NCBI RefSeq assembly: GCF_000682715.1
Contig: NZ_AWFH01000056.1
Span: 168,445 to 232,444 of the forward strand
Reading direction: 5' to 3'
DNA: 64,000 nt
From: Hyphomonas atlantica corrig.
Lineage (GTDB): Bacteria > Pseudomonadota > Alphaproteobacteria > Caulobacterales > Hyphomonadaceae
Position numbers and translations under genes: made by a program. Positions 1-8,560 of this stretch are shown here, piece by piece; the first letter of the stretch is position 1, and every line of letters starts with the position of its first letter. Under the pieces are notes generated by a model, which was not told the origin of the DNA, did not search any database, and saw nothing but the letters and a program-made list of their open reading frames with translations.

Positions 1-530
1 TTGAGATGCGCTTCGGCGCGAAGCTGGCGCGCAATGGCCATGCTTGGCGCGCGTGACAGGGCGCTGTCGAGATCAGATTTGGCATCTTCCCAATTGCCGA
101 GCATCAAATGCGCGCTGGCGCGGTCGACCAGAAGGTCCGGCACGCCGGGCTTCAGTTTCAGTGCGTTGGTGAACGTCACGATGGCCGCTTCCGGTGCGCC
201 GGCCTGAAGCCAGGCATTGCCCGATTGGGTCAGGTATTCGGCGCGTTGCTCTATCGTTCCGCCATCCACGGAGTTGGCGAGTTGTTCAAGGCGCGCCGCC
301 CCCTCATCCTCACGGCCCAGCGCGATCAGGGCGAGGGCGGTGCACTGGCGCGCGCCGGGGCGGTTGCCCTGATAGGTCCAGGCGAGCCCATCCTCATAGG
401 CTTCTTCAGCGTCCACCTCGATTTTGGCGACACACGCCTTCAGCCGTTCTGCCTCGCGCGTGTCGACTGTGGCGCTGGCTGCAGATTGCGACAAGGCGAA
501 GGAAGCAACGGCCAGGGCAAGGATGGACAT
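1..530 (-). CDS. Exported TPR-repeat protein, C-terminus cut by the window edge
   Basis: Reading the minus strand from the ATG at 530 gives an uninterrupted frame of 176 codons that runs off the left edge, so the C-terminus is missing. The first 20 residues (MSILALAVASFALSQSAASA) look like a cleavable Sec signal peptide. Two tetratricopeptide-like helical hairpins follow, with recognisable spacing in segments such as GNAWLQAGAPEAAIVTFTNA and LLVDRASAHLMLGNWEDA. TPR proteins act as periplasmic scaffolds; no partner or enzymatic role can be read. It is divergent from the epimerase gene, with 62 bases between the two starts. Open frames on the plus strand here are shadows. Confidence 0.75.
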   Translation of the reverse strand, partial: MSILALAVASFALSQSAASATVDTREAERLKACVAKIEVDAEEAYEDGLAWTYQGNRPGARQCTALALIALGREDEGAARLEQLANSVDGGTIEQRAEYLTQSGNAWLQAGAPEAAIVTFTNALKLKPGVPDLLVDRASAHLMLGNWEDAKSDLDSALSRAPSMAIARQLRAEAHL

Positions 531-592
531 GGATCAAAGGCTCCGGAAACTGTAGTACGGGGTCTTAGACCCGACAGGAGCGGCCAGCGCAA

Positions 593-1447
593 ATGACAGA
601 TACGACATCTCTGCTTTTTGTTTTCGGGCTGGGCTATAGCGCCCTGAAGCTGGCAGGGCGGCTGAAATCCCGTGGAATTGGCGTTGCGGGCACCGTTCGC
701 AGCGCGGAAAAGGCGGCGGCCTTGAAAGCAGATGGTATCGCCGCGCAGGTCTGGGACGGGCAGGGCCTGCCGGACATTCTCGAAGGCGCGCACTGGCTGG
801 TCACCTTGCCGCCGGATGCAGACGGCTGCCCCGCCGCGCGTGCGGCGACCTACGCTGAGCCCGGCGCGGCCAGCGTTGCCTATCTCTCCACAACGGGTGT
901 CTATGGAGACCTCAATGGCGGCTGGGCGATGGAGTGGAGTCCGGTCAATCCGGGATCTGACCGCGCCCGCGCGCGCGTTCTGGCAGAGCGGCAATGGATG
1001 GACGCGACGGACGGCGCGGCGCGGATTGTCCGCCTGCCGGGCATTTACGGGCCGGGGCGGTCTCCCTTCCAGAAATTGCGGGACGACAAGGCGCATCGTG
1101 CGGTGAAGCCGGGACAGGTGTTCTCTCGCGTGCATGTCGACGATATTGCGAGCGGACTGGACGCGCTGTTTGAACGGCCGAATCTGCACGGCATCTTCCA
1201 TCTGTGCGATGATTTGCCTGCGCCGCCGCAGGATGTGACTGCCTATGCGGCCGAATTGATGGGCATCGCGCCGCCCCCGGAAGTGCCATTCGAAGAGGCG
1301 GGGCTGAGCCCGATGGCGCGGAGTTTCTATGCGGAATGCAAGCGCGTTTCGAATGCGCGGGCGAAGTCTGCGCTTGGCTGGCAACCGGCATTCCCGACCT
1401 ATCGGGAGGGGTTGGCGGCCGTCTGGAAATCAGAGGACGGAGCATAG
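593..1447 (+). CDS. NAD(P)-dependent epimerase/dehydratase-like SDR protein
   Basis: This 284-residue protein begins with a Rossmann-type segment (LLFVFGLGYSALKLAGRL, GxGxxx-like, residues about 7-24). It resembles the atypical/extended SDR proteins of the YeeZ type. The segment YLSTTGVYGD (about 101-110) matches the STxGVYG active-site region of the family, and RLPGIYGPGRSP (about 147-158) the nucleotide-sugar binding loop. A typical YxxxK dyad is not obvious, as in other YeeZ-like members. The substrate is unknown; nucleotide sugars are the usual guess. ATG start; an AGGAG lies about 12 bases upstream, a long spacing. The stop sits against the terminator hairpin of the converging PfpI gene. 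Confidence 0.8.
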   Translation: MTDTTSLLFVFGLGYSALKLAGRLKSRGIGVAGTVRSAEKAAALKADGIAAQVWDGQGLPDILEGAHWLVTLPPDADGCPAARAATYAEPGAASVAYLSTTGVYGDLNGGWAMEWSPVNPGSDRARARVLAERQWMDATDGAARIVRLPGIYGPGRSPFQKLRDDKAHRAVKPGQVFSRVHVDDIASGLDALFERPNLHGIFHLCDDLPAPPQDVTAYAAELMGIAPPPEVPFEEAGLSPMARSFYAECKRVSNARAKSALGWQPAFPTYREGLAAVWKSEDGA

Positions 1448-1451
1448 AAAA

Positions 1452-1472
1452 GCCCCCTCATTGAGAGGGGGC
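1452..1472 (-). terminator. Rho-independent terminator of the PfpI-type gene
   Basis: A perfect 8-bp stem (GCCCCCTC / GAGGGGGC) with a 5-base loop. Read on the minus strand it is followed by TTTTCT. It lies 22 bases past the PfpI stop codon and directly after the converging epimerase stop, so it probably serves the minus strand mainly. Confidence 0.75.
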
Positions 1473-1494
1473 AGGTCAAGGGGATTCGTTTCTG

Positions 1495-2073
1495 TTATGC
1501 GGTGACCGAGTCGCGCTGGCGCTCGTGCTTGCCTTCACAGATTTCTTCAACGATCTTCGCGTTGAAATCTCCCAGATCGTCCGGGGAGCGGGAGGTGACC
1601 AGTCCGCCATCGACCACGACGGATTCGTCTCTGACGATACCGCCTGCGTTCTTCAGATCCTGCTGGATCGCCGGGAATCCGGTGACCTCGCGGCCATTGA
1701 CCAAATTCGCTGAGATCAGGACTTGTGGGCCGTGGCAGATGGAGAAGACGGGTTTCTCCTGGTTGAAGAAGTCCGATACAAATTGCTTTGCCGTCTCGTT
1801 CGTGCGCAGAGCGTCCGGGCTGAACAGGCCGCCGGGGATAAGCAGCGCGTCGAAGTCTTCCGCTTTGGCCTCGTCCAGCGAGAGGTCAACTTTGTATTTG
1901 TCGCCATGCTCGCGGTGCTGGTTGGCGTGGATGAAGCCTTTTTCCATCGATACGATTCTGGTTTCACCGCCTGCGGATTCAATGGCTTCCTTCGGGCTGG
2001 TCAGCTCGATTTCCTCAAAACCGTCTGCGGCGAGGATTGCCATTTTTCGACCTTGTGCGCGTTGGTTTGACAT
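1495..2073 (-). CDS. DJ-1/PfpI-family protein (type 1 glutamine amidotransferase fold)
   Basis: A 192-residue protein of the PfpI/YhbO branch of the DJ-1 superfamily. Members act as stress-related deglycase or chaperone-like enzymes or as cysteine hydrolases. The nucleophile elbow is visible as FSICHGPQ, with the candidate catalytic Cys at 113, and ILAADGFEEIEL (about 13-24) carries the conserved N-terminal Glu of the family. The chosen ATG has AAGGAG 9 bases upstream. A further in-frame ATG 30 bases upstream lacks a ribosome-binding site. It is probably monocistronic, ending in the hairpin at 1452-1472. The physiological substrate cannot be told from sequence. Confidence 0.9.
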   Translation of the reverse strand: MSNQRAQGRKMAILAADGFEEIELTSPKEAIESAGGETRIVSMEKGFIHANQHREHGDKYKVDLSLDEAKAEDFDALLIPGGLFSPDALRTNETAKQFVSDFFNQEKPVFSICHGPQVLISANLVNGREVTGFPAIQQDLKNAGGIVRDESVVVDGGLVTSRSPDDLGDFNAKIVEEICEGKHERQRDSVTA

Positions 2074-2208
2074 GAAGCATGTCTCCTTGATCTTGTGTTG
2101 CAACCACGCTGCGACCCGTGGTGAGGGAGCGCGGGCGGACGGATCATCCCGTCCTGCACAAAATCAATGTTTGGCCGCGGCCATTGTTCCGATTAACTCG
2201 GGGAAAGG

Positions 2209-2967
2209 TCAGTCGATGAGGGCCGCCGCAATATCGCCGCATGTCGCTTTCAGTCGCGCAATGTCCTGAGCGCGTGACAGGCGGTGGTCGCCATCCTTGA
2301 TCAGGGTAAAGACGAGGTCGTCGCTCGTGATCGCGGTGACCAGCCGTTCGGCATGTTTCCACGGAACATCCACATCCTGCATGCCCTGGAGAATGCGTAC
2401 CGGCACATTCAGTTCGATCGGCGCGTCCAGGATCTGCCAGGTGCGGCCATCCTCGATCAGGGCGCGGGTGATGGTGTAGGGCTCGTCATAATCGGACGGG
2501 CGCAGCGTGAAACCTTTTTCCATGATCTCGGCCTGCGCCTCAGCGGAGAATTCCGGCCACATCAGTTTTTCGGTAAAGTCCGGCGCGGGCGCGATCAGGA
2601 CGAGTCCCGCCACGCGGTCCTTGCGGGCGAGGGCAGAGAGCAGCGCCATCCAACCGCCCATACTGGAGCCGACCAGAACGACCGGCCCGGCGCTGTGCGC
2701 GTCGATTGCGGCGAGCGCATCGGCGCGCCAGTCAGAGATGGTGCCGTTCTCGAATGCGCCATCGGACTCGCCATGACCGGAATAGTCAAAGCCGAGAAAG
2801 CCGTGTCCGGCTTCAATGGCCCAGCTTTCCAGCTCGGTGGCCTTGGTGCCGCTCATGTCGGATTTGAAGCCAGACAGCCAGACAAAGGTGAGACCGGATC
2901 GGGAAGGGGCCGTGGCGCGATAGGCAAGGCGTCGGCCTTCGGGTGAGGTGAAATAGGACGTTGTCAT
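2209..2967 (-). CDS. Alpha/beta hydrolase, ABHD10-like
   Basis: A 252-residue single-domain alpha/beta hydrolase. The nucleophile elbow is GSSMGG (Ser102), the acid is probably in the DVDVPW loop, and the catalytic His lies in GDHRLS near the C-terminus. FDYSGHGESDG (about 60-70) is the family's strand/loop motif. Similarity in layout is to ABHD10-type thioesterase/esterases, but the substrate is unknown. The start at 2967 has GGGAGAAGA immediately upstream and begins MTTSYFTSPEGRRLAY. Longer in-frame extensions would run into the divergent glycosyltransferase gene, which starts 55 bases away. Confidence 0.88.
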   Translation of the reverse strand: MTTSYFTSPEGRRLAYRATAPSRSGLTFVWLSGFKSDMSGTKATELESWAIEAGHGFLGFDYSGHGESDGAFENGTISDWRADALAAIDAHSAGPVVLVGSSMGGWMALLSALARKDRVAGLVLIAPAPDFTEKLMWPEFSAEAQAEIMEKGFTLRPSDYDEPYTITRALIEDGRTWQILDAPIELNVPVRILQGMQDVDVPWKHAERLVTAITSDDLVFTLIKDGDHRLSRAQDIARLKATCGDIAAALID

Positions 2968-3022
2968 TCTTCTCCCGTTCCTCCATCTGTTTCGCCTGTC
3001 AAGCGAGTGGAGGGAATTCGCC

Positions 3023-4183
3023 TTGCCCGATTTTCCGGACCTGACCGGCAAGACCATCCTGCAAGTGGCCCCCGAACTCTCTGCCGGTGGGGTAGAGCGG
3101 ACTGTGCTGGAAGTCACCGAAGCCATCATTCAGGCGGGCGGGCGCGCGTTGCTGGCCAGCCGGGGCGGACGGCAGGAAGCGGCGTTCGAGGCGCTGGGCG
3201 GGGAACTGATCCGGATGGACGCGAAATCCAAGAATCCGATCACGTTGAAACTGAATGAAGGCAAGTTGAAGCGCCTGATCGCGCAGGAGCATGTGGATCT
3301 GGTCCATGCCCGCTCGCGTGCGCCAGCCTGGAGCGCCTATTGGGCTGCGCAGGCGATGGGCGTGCCCTTTGTCACCACCTATCACGGCGCCTATTCCGGC
3401 AAGACCAAGCTGAAGAAGCGGTACAATTCCGTGATGGCGAAGGGGGATCTGGTGATCGCGAATTCGCAATGGATTGCCGAGCATGTGAAGACAGAGCATG
3501 GCGTGCCGTTTGAGAAGGTTGTCACCATTCCGCGCGGCGTGGACCTTGAGGCATTCGACCCGACCGCGGTGCCGGTGGCGCGGGTGAAGGCTATCCGCGA
3601 AGGGCTCGGCCTTGTGGACGATCCACGCATGATCCTGTTGCTGCCAGGACGGCTGACGGAATGGAAAGGCCAATTGGTCGCCATTGAGGCGTTGGCGATG
3701 CTGGCGCCAGACGAGCGGGAAAAGCTGGTGCTTGTGCTGGCGGGTGATGCACAGGGGCGCAAGGGCTATGTCGAGCGGCTGGAACAGGCTGTGGTCGCGC
3801 ATGGGCTCGACCGCGGTGTGATCATGTCGGAGCATATTTCGGACATGCCGGCGGCCTATCTGGCGAGCGATATTGTGCTGGCCCCCTCCGTGCGGCCTGA
3901 AGCCTTCGGGCGTGTGGCGGCGGAGGCGTCTGCGATGGCAAAGCCGGTGATCGTCTCAGATCATGGCGGCGGGCGCGAAACAGTGATCGAAGGGGAGACC
4001 GGCGCGCGGGTCGAGCCGGGCAATGCGCAGTCGCTGGCAGGGGCGATCCGGGCGCTGTTGTCGGTCGGTCCGCTGGCCCGGGACGGCATGGGACGGGCCG
4101 GTCAGCAGCATATTCGGCAACATTACTCAAAACGGGGGCTTCAGGCCGCGACCCTCGGGGTCTATAAGACCTTGCTGGAATAG
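3023..4183 (+). CDS. Glycosyltransferase family 4, LPS-type
   Basis: A GT-B fold glycosyltransferase of 386 residues. The N-terminal acceptor domain opens with ILQVAPELSAGGVERTVLEV (GGVER is typical of LPS/capsule GT4 enzymes). The C-terminal donor domain carries the EX7E motif in EAFGRVAAE (E293, E301), followed by GGGRETV. It should transfer a sugar from an activated donor to an envelope glycan or lipid A core. The start codon is TTG, supported by GGAGGG 8 bases upstream. The GT9 gene begins 17 bases downstream, so the pair is probably co-transcribed for LPS core assembly. Confidence 0.9.
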   Translation: MPDFPDLTGKTILQVAPELSAGGVERTVLEVTEAIIQAGGRALLASRGGRQEAAFEALGGELIRMDAKSKNPITLKLNEGKLKRLIAQEHVDLVHARSRAPAWSAYWAAQAMGVPFVTTYHGAYSGKTKLKKRYNSVMAKGDLVIANSQWIAEHVKTEHGVPFEKVVTIPRGVDLEAFDPTAVPVARVKAIREGLGLVDDPRMILLLPGRLTEWKGQLVAIEALAMLAPDEREKLVLVLAGDAQGRKGYVERLEQAVVAHGLDRGVIMSEHISDMPAAYLASDIVLAPSVRPEAFGRVAAEASAMAKPVIVSDHGGGRETVIEGETGARVEPGNAQSLAGAIRALLSVGPLARDGMGRAGQQHIRQHYSKRGLQAATLGVYKTLLE

Positions 4184-4200
4184 GGGAAATCGAGGCCCGA

Positions 4201-5235
4201 ATGGCGAAATCGGTCAAATCGGCCAGTCCGGTCAATCCGGGCGAGGCTGCCGAGAATGTTCTTGTGATCAAGCTCAGCGCGCTGGGCGATTTCGTGCTGG
4301 CCCTCGGCGCGATGAAAGCTGTGCGTGAGCATCACCCGAAAGCGCGCATCACGCTGCTGACCACGCCCCCCTACAAGGGATTTGCCGAGCTTTGCCCCTA
4401 TGTCGATGCCGTGGAGACGGATGGTCGCCCGGAAACGATGAAGGCCACGGCGGCTCTGATCTCGCGCATTCGCAAGGCAAGGTACGATATCATTTATGAT
4501 TTCCAGACCAGCGGCCGGACGAAGAATTATTTCACTGCCCTGAACAAGACCGGTAAGGCACCGCTCTGGTCCGGCCATCATGAGAAGGCGGCCTTCTTTC
4601 ATGACAATGCCGAGCGCAAGACGATGCACTCAATTGACCGTCTGGCCGAGCAGCTGGAAGTGGCGGGCGTCGCACCGGATGGCCGCTGGCTGGGCAATAG
4701 CGCGCCCAAGCCGGACCTGTCCTGGGTGCGCCCGAAGCTGAGAGATGCGCCGCGCCTTCAGCCGGCCTATTTCAGCCTGGAAGAACCCTACATGCTGCTG
4801 ATTCCCGGCGCTTCCGCCCATCGGGAGGCAAAGCGCTGGCCGGTCGAGAACTATGCTGAACTGGCGAAACGGGTTGCAGATGCGGGCATCACGCCGGTCA
4901 TCATTGGCGGCAAGGCCGAGGGCCAGCTGGCCCATGAGATCGTGCGCAAGGAACCGCGCACCAAAAGCCTGACCACGCGCACGGACCTGTTCCAGATCGT
5001 GACCCTTGCGGAGAAGGCGCTGTTTGTCGTGGGCAATGATACCGGCCCGATGCACATGGCCGCAATTGCCGGGGCGCCCGGCGTCGCCCTGTTCGCCCTG
5101 ACAGAGAGCAATCCCGACCATGCCGCCCCGCGCGGCGCGAAGACGATCATCATCAATTCCGCGCCGACGCTGGCCGAACTGAGCGTGGATGATGTGTGGC
5201 AGTCGGTCCGCGCGCTGGGTGTGCTGCCATCTTGA
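4201..5235 (+). CDS. Glycosyltransferase family 9 (heptosyltransferase-like)
   Basis: A 344-residue GT9 protein. The N-terminal strand NVLVIKLSALGDFVLALGAM contains the SALGD motif typical of heptosyltransferases, and the C-terminal domain has GNDTGPMHMAA, the DxGxxH donor-binding motif. IPGASAHREAKRWP matches the conserved PGA...KRWP segment. It probably adds heptose or a related sugar to LPS core at the cytoplasmic face. It lies 17 bases after the GT4 gene. The start at 4201 has only a weak purine-rich upstream stretch. The first 18 residues look non-conserved, so an internal start is possible. Confidence 0.9.
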   Translation: MAKSVKSASPVNPGEAAENVLVIKLSALGDFVLALGAMKAVREHHPKARITLLTTPPYKGFAELCPYVDAVETDGRPETMKATAALISRIRKARYDIIYDFQTSGRTKNYFTALNKTGKAPLWSGHHEKAAFFHDNAERKTMHSIDRLAEQLEVAGVAPDGRWLGNSAPKPDLSWVRPKLRDAPRLQPAYFSLEEPYMLLIPGASAHREAKRWPVENYAELAKRVADAGITPVIIGGKAEGQLAHEIVRKEPRTKSLTTRTDLFQIVTLAEKALFVVGNDTGPMHMAAIAGAPGVALFALTESNPDHAAPRGAKTIIINSAPTLAELSVDDVWQSVRALGVLPS

Positions 5236-5268
5236 CGTGGCGGCTGAAGTGTAGAATGGCCGTTCGCC

Positions 5269-5297
5269 TTGAAGATCCCAACAATAATGGGCATATT
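5269..5297 (+). promoter_or_regulatory. Possible sigma-70-type promoter of infC
   Basis: TTGAAG (5269-5274) and CATATT (5292-5297) are spaced by 17 bases and lie 36 bases before the infC start codon. The region has no competing gene. This is a pattern match only. Confidence 0.35.
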
Positions 5298-5332
5298 CAG
5301 CATAACTGAAACAGCGACAAAGGAGATTCGCC

Positions 5333-5872
5333 ATAGCTCGCAGACCAGACACCGGGGGACCACAGAAGTCCGCCGGCCCACGTATCAATGATGACATTCG
5401 CGCCGCCAAGGTTCTCTTGATTGATGAGAACGGTGAAAAGCAGGGCGTGATGCCCCTGACGGCTGCGCTGGACGCAGCCCGGGAAGCCGCAATGGATCTC
5501 GTGGAGGTATCTCCCAACCAGGAAGTGCCCGTCGTCAAGATTCTCGACTATGGCAAGCTTCGGTTCGAAGAGCGCAAGAAGAAGGCCGCTGCGAAGAAAA
5601 AGCAGAAGTCTTCCGAACTCAAAGAGATCAAGATGCGCCCGAATATCGACACGCATGATTATGGCGTGAAGGCTAAAGCGATGGCGCGCTTCTTCGAGGC
5701 CGGCGACAAGGTGAAAGTCACCCTGCGCTTTCGCGGACGTGAAATGGCGCACCAGCATCTCGGCATGGAATTGCTGAACCGGGTGAAAACCGATTTCGAG
5801 GAAACGGCGAAAGTGGAACTGGAGCCGAAACTCGAAGGCCGTCAGATGACCATGGTGCTCGCACCACGCTGA
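5333..5872 (+). CDS. infC: Translation initiation factor IF-3 with ATA start codon
   Basis: IF-3 binds the 30S subunit, discriminates against non-initiator tRNA and start codons, and prevents premature 50S joining. Reading from ATA at 5333 gives 179 residues, beginning ARRPDTGGP then [18 protein letters not shown], which is the conserved IF-3 N-terminus. The usual-codon start (TTG at 5417) would delete this segment. AGGAG at 5321-5325 lies 7 bases before the ATA, and no ATG, GTG or TTG occurs between them. The two IF-3 domains and the basic linker ([17 protein letters not shown]) are intact. Rare start codons in infC underlie autoregulation by IF-3 in other bacteria; the same is inferred here. 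Terminated at 5902-5932. Confidence 0.95.
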   Translation: MARRPDTGGPQKSAGPRINDDIRAAKVLLIDENGEKQGVMPLTAALDAAREAAMDLVEVSPNQEVPVVKILDYGKLRFEERKKKAAAKKKQKSSELKEIKMRPNIDTHDYGVKAKAMARFFEAGDKVKVTLRFRGREMAHQHLGMELLNRVKTDFEETAKVELEPKLEGRQMTMVLAPR

Positions 5873-5901
5873 TTGCCGCTGACACAAACCAGCACGAAAA
5901 G

Positions 5902-5932
5902 CCGGACGGGCCACCAGCCCTCCGGTTTTTTT
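5902..5932 (+). terminator. Rho-independent terminator after infC
   Basis: CCGGA plus GGGC pairs with GCCC plus TCCGG (one bulged C) around a CACCA loop, followed by seven or more T. It lies 29 bases past the infC stop and would separate infC from rpmI-rplT, which are normally in the same operon. Confidence 0.85.
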
Positions 5933-6189
5933 GTGTGTTGCGAGCGGAGAGACGAGGCCGCGAAACAGGAGGTAGTCAGGAAGTATACAGGTAGCGACCC
6001 TGTCTCTTCCGCTCACCGGGATTCGTCAAATCCCCATTCCGATGACGCCAGGCACCGGAATGACGGGGACAGAATGCACGACGCGAATGGCTGTCGGATT
6101 GGGAAGGCGGGATCGCCGGTGACGCTTGCGTTCAGGCCGGGGACAGGCAGGCAGCCCATCCCCGGTCTGACGCGCATTTCCCGCCTGGA
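5933..6189. repeat. Gene-free stretch with imperfect inverted repeats
   Basis: No coding frame is convincing between the infC terminator and the S10 peptidase stop. Two palindromic units are visible. One pairs CCCCATTCCG (6032-6041) with CGGAAT...GGGG (6056-6068). The other pairs GCGTTCAGGCCGGGGA (6128-6143) with TCCCCGGTCTGACGC (6159-6173), nested inside GGCGGG / CCCGCC arms (6106-6111, 6179-6184). They look like mobile intergenic palindromes (REP-like) and could also stop minus-strand transcription, though no T-run follows. Confidence 0.55.
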
Positions 6190-7701
6190 CTACTGACCGG
6201 CGCGGATGAAGTCCCGCACGTCATCGGACAGTTTCTTGCCGTCGCTTTCGGCGAGATACATCATGTGGCCGGAATCATAATAGTCGAACTCGACCCGATC
6301 GAGCACGACGCCATTCTTGCGCAGGGACATTTCTGCTCCGAAGAATGGCGTGGCCAGATCATACCAGCCGGAGGCCAGCAGGACGCGCAGATCGGTGTTC
6401 TCCCGCATGCCCTTGCCGAGCCAGGGGGCAACATTGACATAGGATGGCCAGCCCTGCTGGTTGACGCTCCAGTTCCACTGGGAGCCTGGCTCGCCTGTCA
6501 GCACCTTGTACGGACGGGTGAAGTCCACTTTCAATTCACGGGTCAGATAGTCATTGATCGCGGCGACATAGGCGACATCCATGCCGTAGCCGGACGGATC
6601 ATTCTCTGGCGTCTCGCCCGTGCCTTCGCTGTCCACGCCCTTGTAGCGGCTGTCGAAGCGGCCAACCGTATAGCCTTCGCGGCGCAGGAGTTCCTTGCGG
6701 AAGCGATGCGGATCAACGCGCAGATTGGCAAGGCGAATCCATTCCGGTGACAGGCCGATGAAATCGCTCATTTCCTCCGCGATGCGAATCTCGTCGGCTT
6801 CGCTCAGCGTTGAGCCACGGATCAGGGCAGGGGCCAGCGTATCGGTGGCATAATTGCGCGCGTCTTCGATGAAGGTGTCGAAATCATTGTTCCACTTGGC
6901 CTTGTTGGCCTTGCCATGATGCCAGGCGGTGGCGGCTTCGGTGGGGAAGAAGGCGAGGTGGGCGGTGTCATTGCCCGGCGCAAAACGGGCGGTCTGGAAA
7001 TCCAGGATTGCGGAAATCAGGATCACGCCGTTCAGGCCGATGCCGTTCCAGCCGCCTTGCAGCTTTTCGGTCAGTGCGGCGGCGCGCGTGGTGCCATAGC
7101 TTTCGCCGGCGAGGTATTTCGGGCTGTTCCAGCGGCCATTCTCGGTCAGCCAGATGCGGATGAATTCAGCGATGCTCTCGGCATCCTCATTCACGCCGTA
7201 GAATTCCTTGCCCTCCGTCTCACCCAGTGGGCGGGAATAGCCCGTGCCGACCGGATCAATGAAAACGAGATCGGTGACATCCAGCAGGGAGTTTGGATTG
7301 TCCCGCATCGTGTAGGGCGGCGCGCCCACATCAGAGGCATCTGACGGGGTGAGGACCTGTTTCGGCCCGAAGGCGCCCATGTGGAGCCAGAGCGAGGCAG
7401 ATCCCGGCCCCCCATTGAACACGAAGGTCACCGGGCGCTGCGCAGCACTGGTCGTGCTGGTGTCGACATAGGCGACAGAAAAGACAGAGGCCGTCGGCTC
7501 GTCCTTTTCGTTGCGCAGATAGGTTTCGCTGGCGACGGTCCTGTATTTCACGGTTTTTGAGCCGAGGCGCAGCGAGTGGTCAGACGTGAACACCTGCGCG
7601 TCCGGAATGTCGGCAGGGTCTGTCTTGCCATTGGCGGTGTCGTCGGCAAGGCCCGGCAAGGCGAAGACCGCCATACAGGCGGCGAGGAGGAGTGTGCGCA
7701 T
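6190..7701 (-). CDS. Secreted serine carboxypeptidase, peptidase family S10
   Basis: A 503-residue protein with a clear Sec signal peptide (MRTLLLAACMAVFALPGLA). S10 hallmarks are all present: FVFNGGPGSASLW (oxyanion loop), GESYGTTRAAAL with nucleophile Ser201, the Asp in LASGWYDLATPF and the His in DSGHMMYL. It should be a periplasmic or outer-membrane-facing carboxypeptidase acting on peptides at acid or neutral pH. The ATG at 7701 places the signal peptide at the N-terminus; a 21-codon upstream extension lacks this logic. The gene lies inverted between infC and rpmI, which are normally adjacent. Confidence 0.92.
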   Translation of the reverse strand: MRTLLLAACMAVFALPGLADDTANGKTDPADIPDAQVFTSDHSLRLGSKTVKYRTVASETYLRNEKDEPTASVFSVAYVDTSTTSAAQRPVTFVFNGGPGSASLWLHMGAFGPKQVLTPSDASDVGAPPYTMRDNPNSLLDVTDLVFIDPVGTGYSRPLGETEGKEFYGVNEDAESIAEFIRIWLTENGRWNSPKYLAGESYGTTRAAALTEKLQGGWNGIGLNGVILISAILDFQTARFAPGNDTAHLAFFPTEAATAWHHGKANKAKWNNDFDTFIEDARNYATDTLAPALIRGSTLSEADEIRIAEEMSDFIGLSPEWIRLANLRVDPHRFRKELLRREGYTVGRFDSRYKGVDSEGTGETPENDPSGYGMDVAYVAAINDYLTRELKVDFTRPYKVLTGEPGSQWNWSVNQQGWPSYVNVAPWLGKGMRENTDLRVLLASGWYDLATPFFGAEMSLRKNGVVLDRVEFDYYDSGHMMYLAESDGKKLSDDVRDFIRAGQ

Positions 7702-7930
7702 GAAATCTGCCCCTGAAACTTTATAACAAGGGTGGACCTTACGGTTGCTGGCAAGTTGCGGCAAGCCATATGCGAAAGCCCCCGCAGTAACAGCATATTG
7801 GCCTCTTGATTCTCCGGTCCTGATCCGTCATAAGCCGCCTCTTCCGAGCGGTTTGGGCGAACGGCATGCCCTCCAGCTCATGAACCTTGGGCCGCCTTTA
7901 CGGTGAGAGCTCGCATACAGGAGACATGAA

Positions 7931-8134
7931 ATGCCGAAGATGAAGACCAAAAAGGCCGCTGCAAAGCGGTTCAAGATCACGGCAACCGGAAAGCTGAAGC
8001 ACGGCGTCGCAGGTAAGCGTCACCGCCTGATCAGCCACAATTCCAAGTACATCCGCCAGAACCGCGGCACGAAAGTCGCTGCGAAAGCTGATGTGGCTCG
8101 CGTTGTGAAGAAATTCCTGCCCTACGGCCTCTAG
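7931..8134 (+). CDS. rpmI: 50S ribosomal protein L35
   Basis: A 67-residue basic protein starting MPKMKTKKAAAKRFKITATG and containing HRLISHNSKYIRQ, diagnostic of bacterial L35. AGGAGACATGAA precedes the ATG. rplT follows after 37 bases. L35 is an early-assembling large-subunit protein. The 229 bases upstream (7702-7930) have no gene and must hold the promoter. An L20-type autoregulatory leader could be there, but I cannot show one by eye. Confidence 0.97.
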   Translation: MPKMKTKKAAAKRFKITATGKLKHGVAGKRHRLISHNSKYIRQNRGTKVAAKADVARVVKKFLPYGL

Positions 8135-8171
8135 GCCCGTTTCCGTTCAGATCTTGATTTAGGAGGCCTAG

Positions 8172-8534
8172 ATGCCCCGTTCACGTAACAAAGTTCCCGC
8201 CCACGCCCGCCACAAGAAAATCCTGAAGCAGGCAAAGGGTTTCCGTAACCGCCGCAAGAATACGTTCCGCATCGCGCACCAGTCTGTCTGGGAAGCCGGT
8301 CAGTACGCCTATGTCGGCCGCAAGGTGAAGAAGCGGAAGTTCCGCTCGCTCTGGATCCAGCGCATCAACGCCGCTGTGCGCATCCATGATGACGAGATGA
8401 ACTACTCCCAGTTCATCAACGGCCTGACGAAAGCCGGCATTGAGGTCGACCGCAAGGTCATGGCCGATATTGCCGTGCGCGAGCCGGAAGCATTTGGCGC
8501 CCTGGTCAAACAGGCCAAGGCTGCCCTCGCTTAA
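8172..8534 (+). CDS. rplT: 50S ribosomal protein L20
   Basis: A 120-residue protein with the canonical N-terminal extension [18 protein letters not shown] and the C-terminal globular half with [12 protein letters not shown]20 is essential for 50S assembly and in several bacteria represses its own operon. AGGAGG lies upstream of the ATG. It is followed by a strong terminator at 8561-8590 that separates it from pheS. The order rpmI-rplT-pheS-pheT is the widely conserved one. Confidence 0.97.
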   Translation: MPRSRNKVPAHARHKKILKQAKGFRNRRKNTFRIAHQSVWEAGQYAYVGRKVKKRKFRSLWIQRINAAVRIHDDEMNYSQFINGLTKAGIEVDRKVMADIAVREPEAFGALVKQAKAALA

Positions 8535-8560
8535 CCTGCCTTAAAGGCACAAGTGACAAA

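Noticed and set aside
440..1384. Long minus-strand frame of 314 codons over the epimerase
   Set aside because: Composition is Arg/His/Pro-rich as expected for the antisense of a high-GC gene, no domain is recognisable, and the plus strand has an intact SDR protein.
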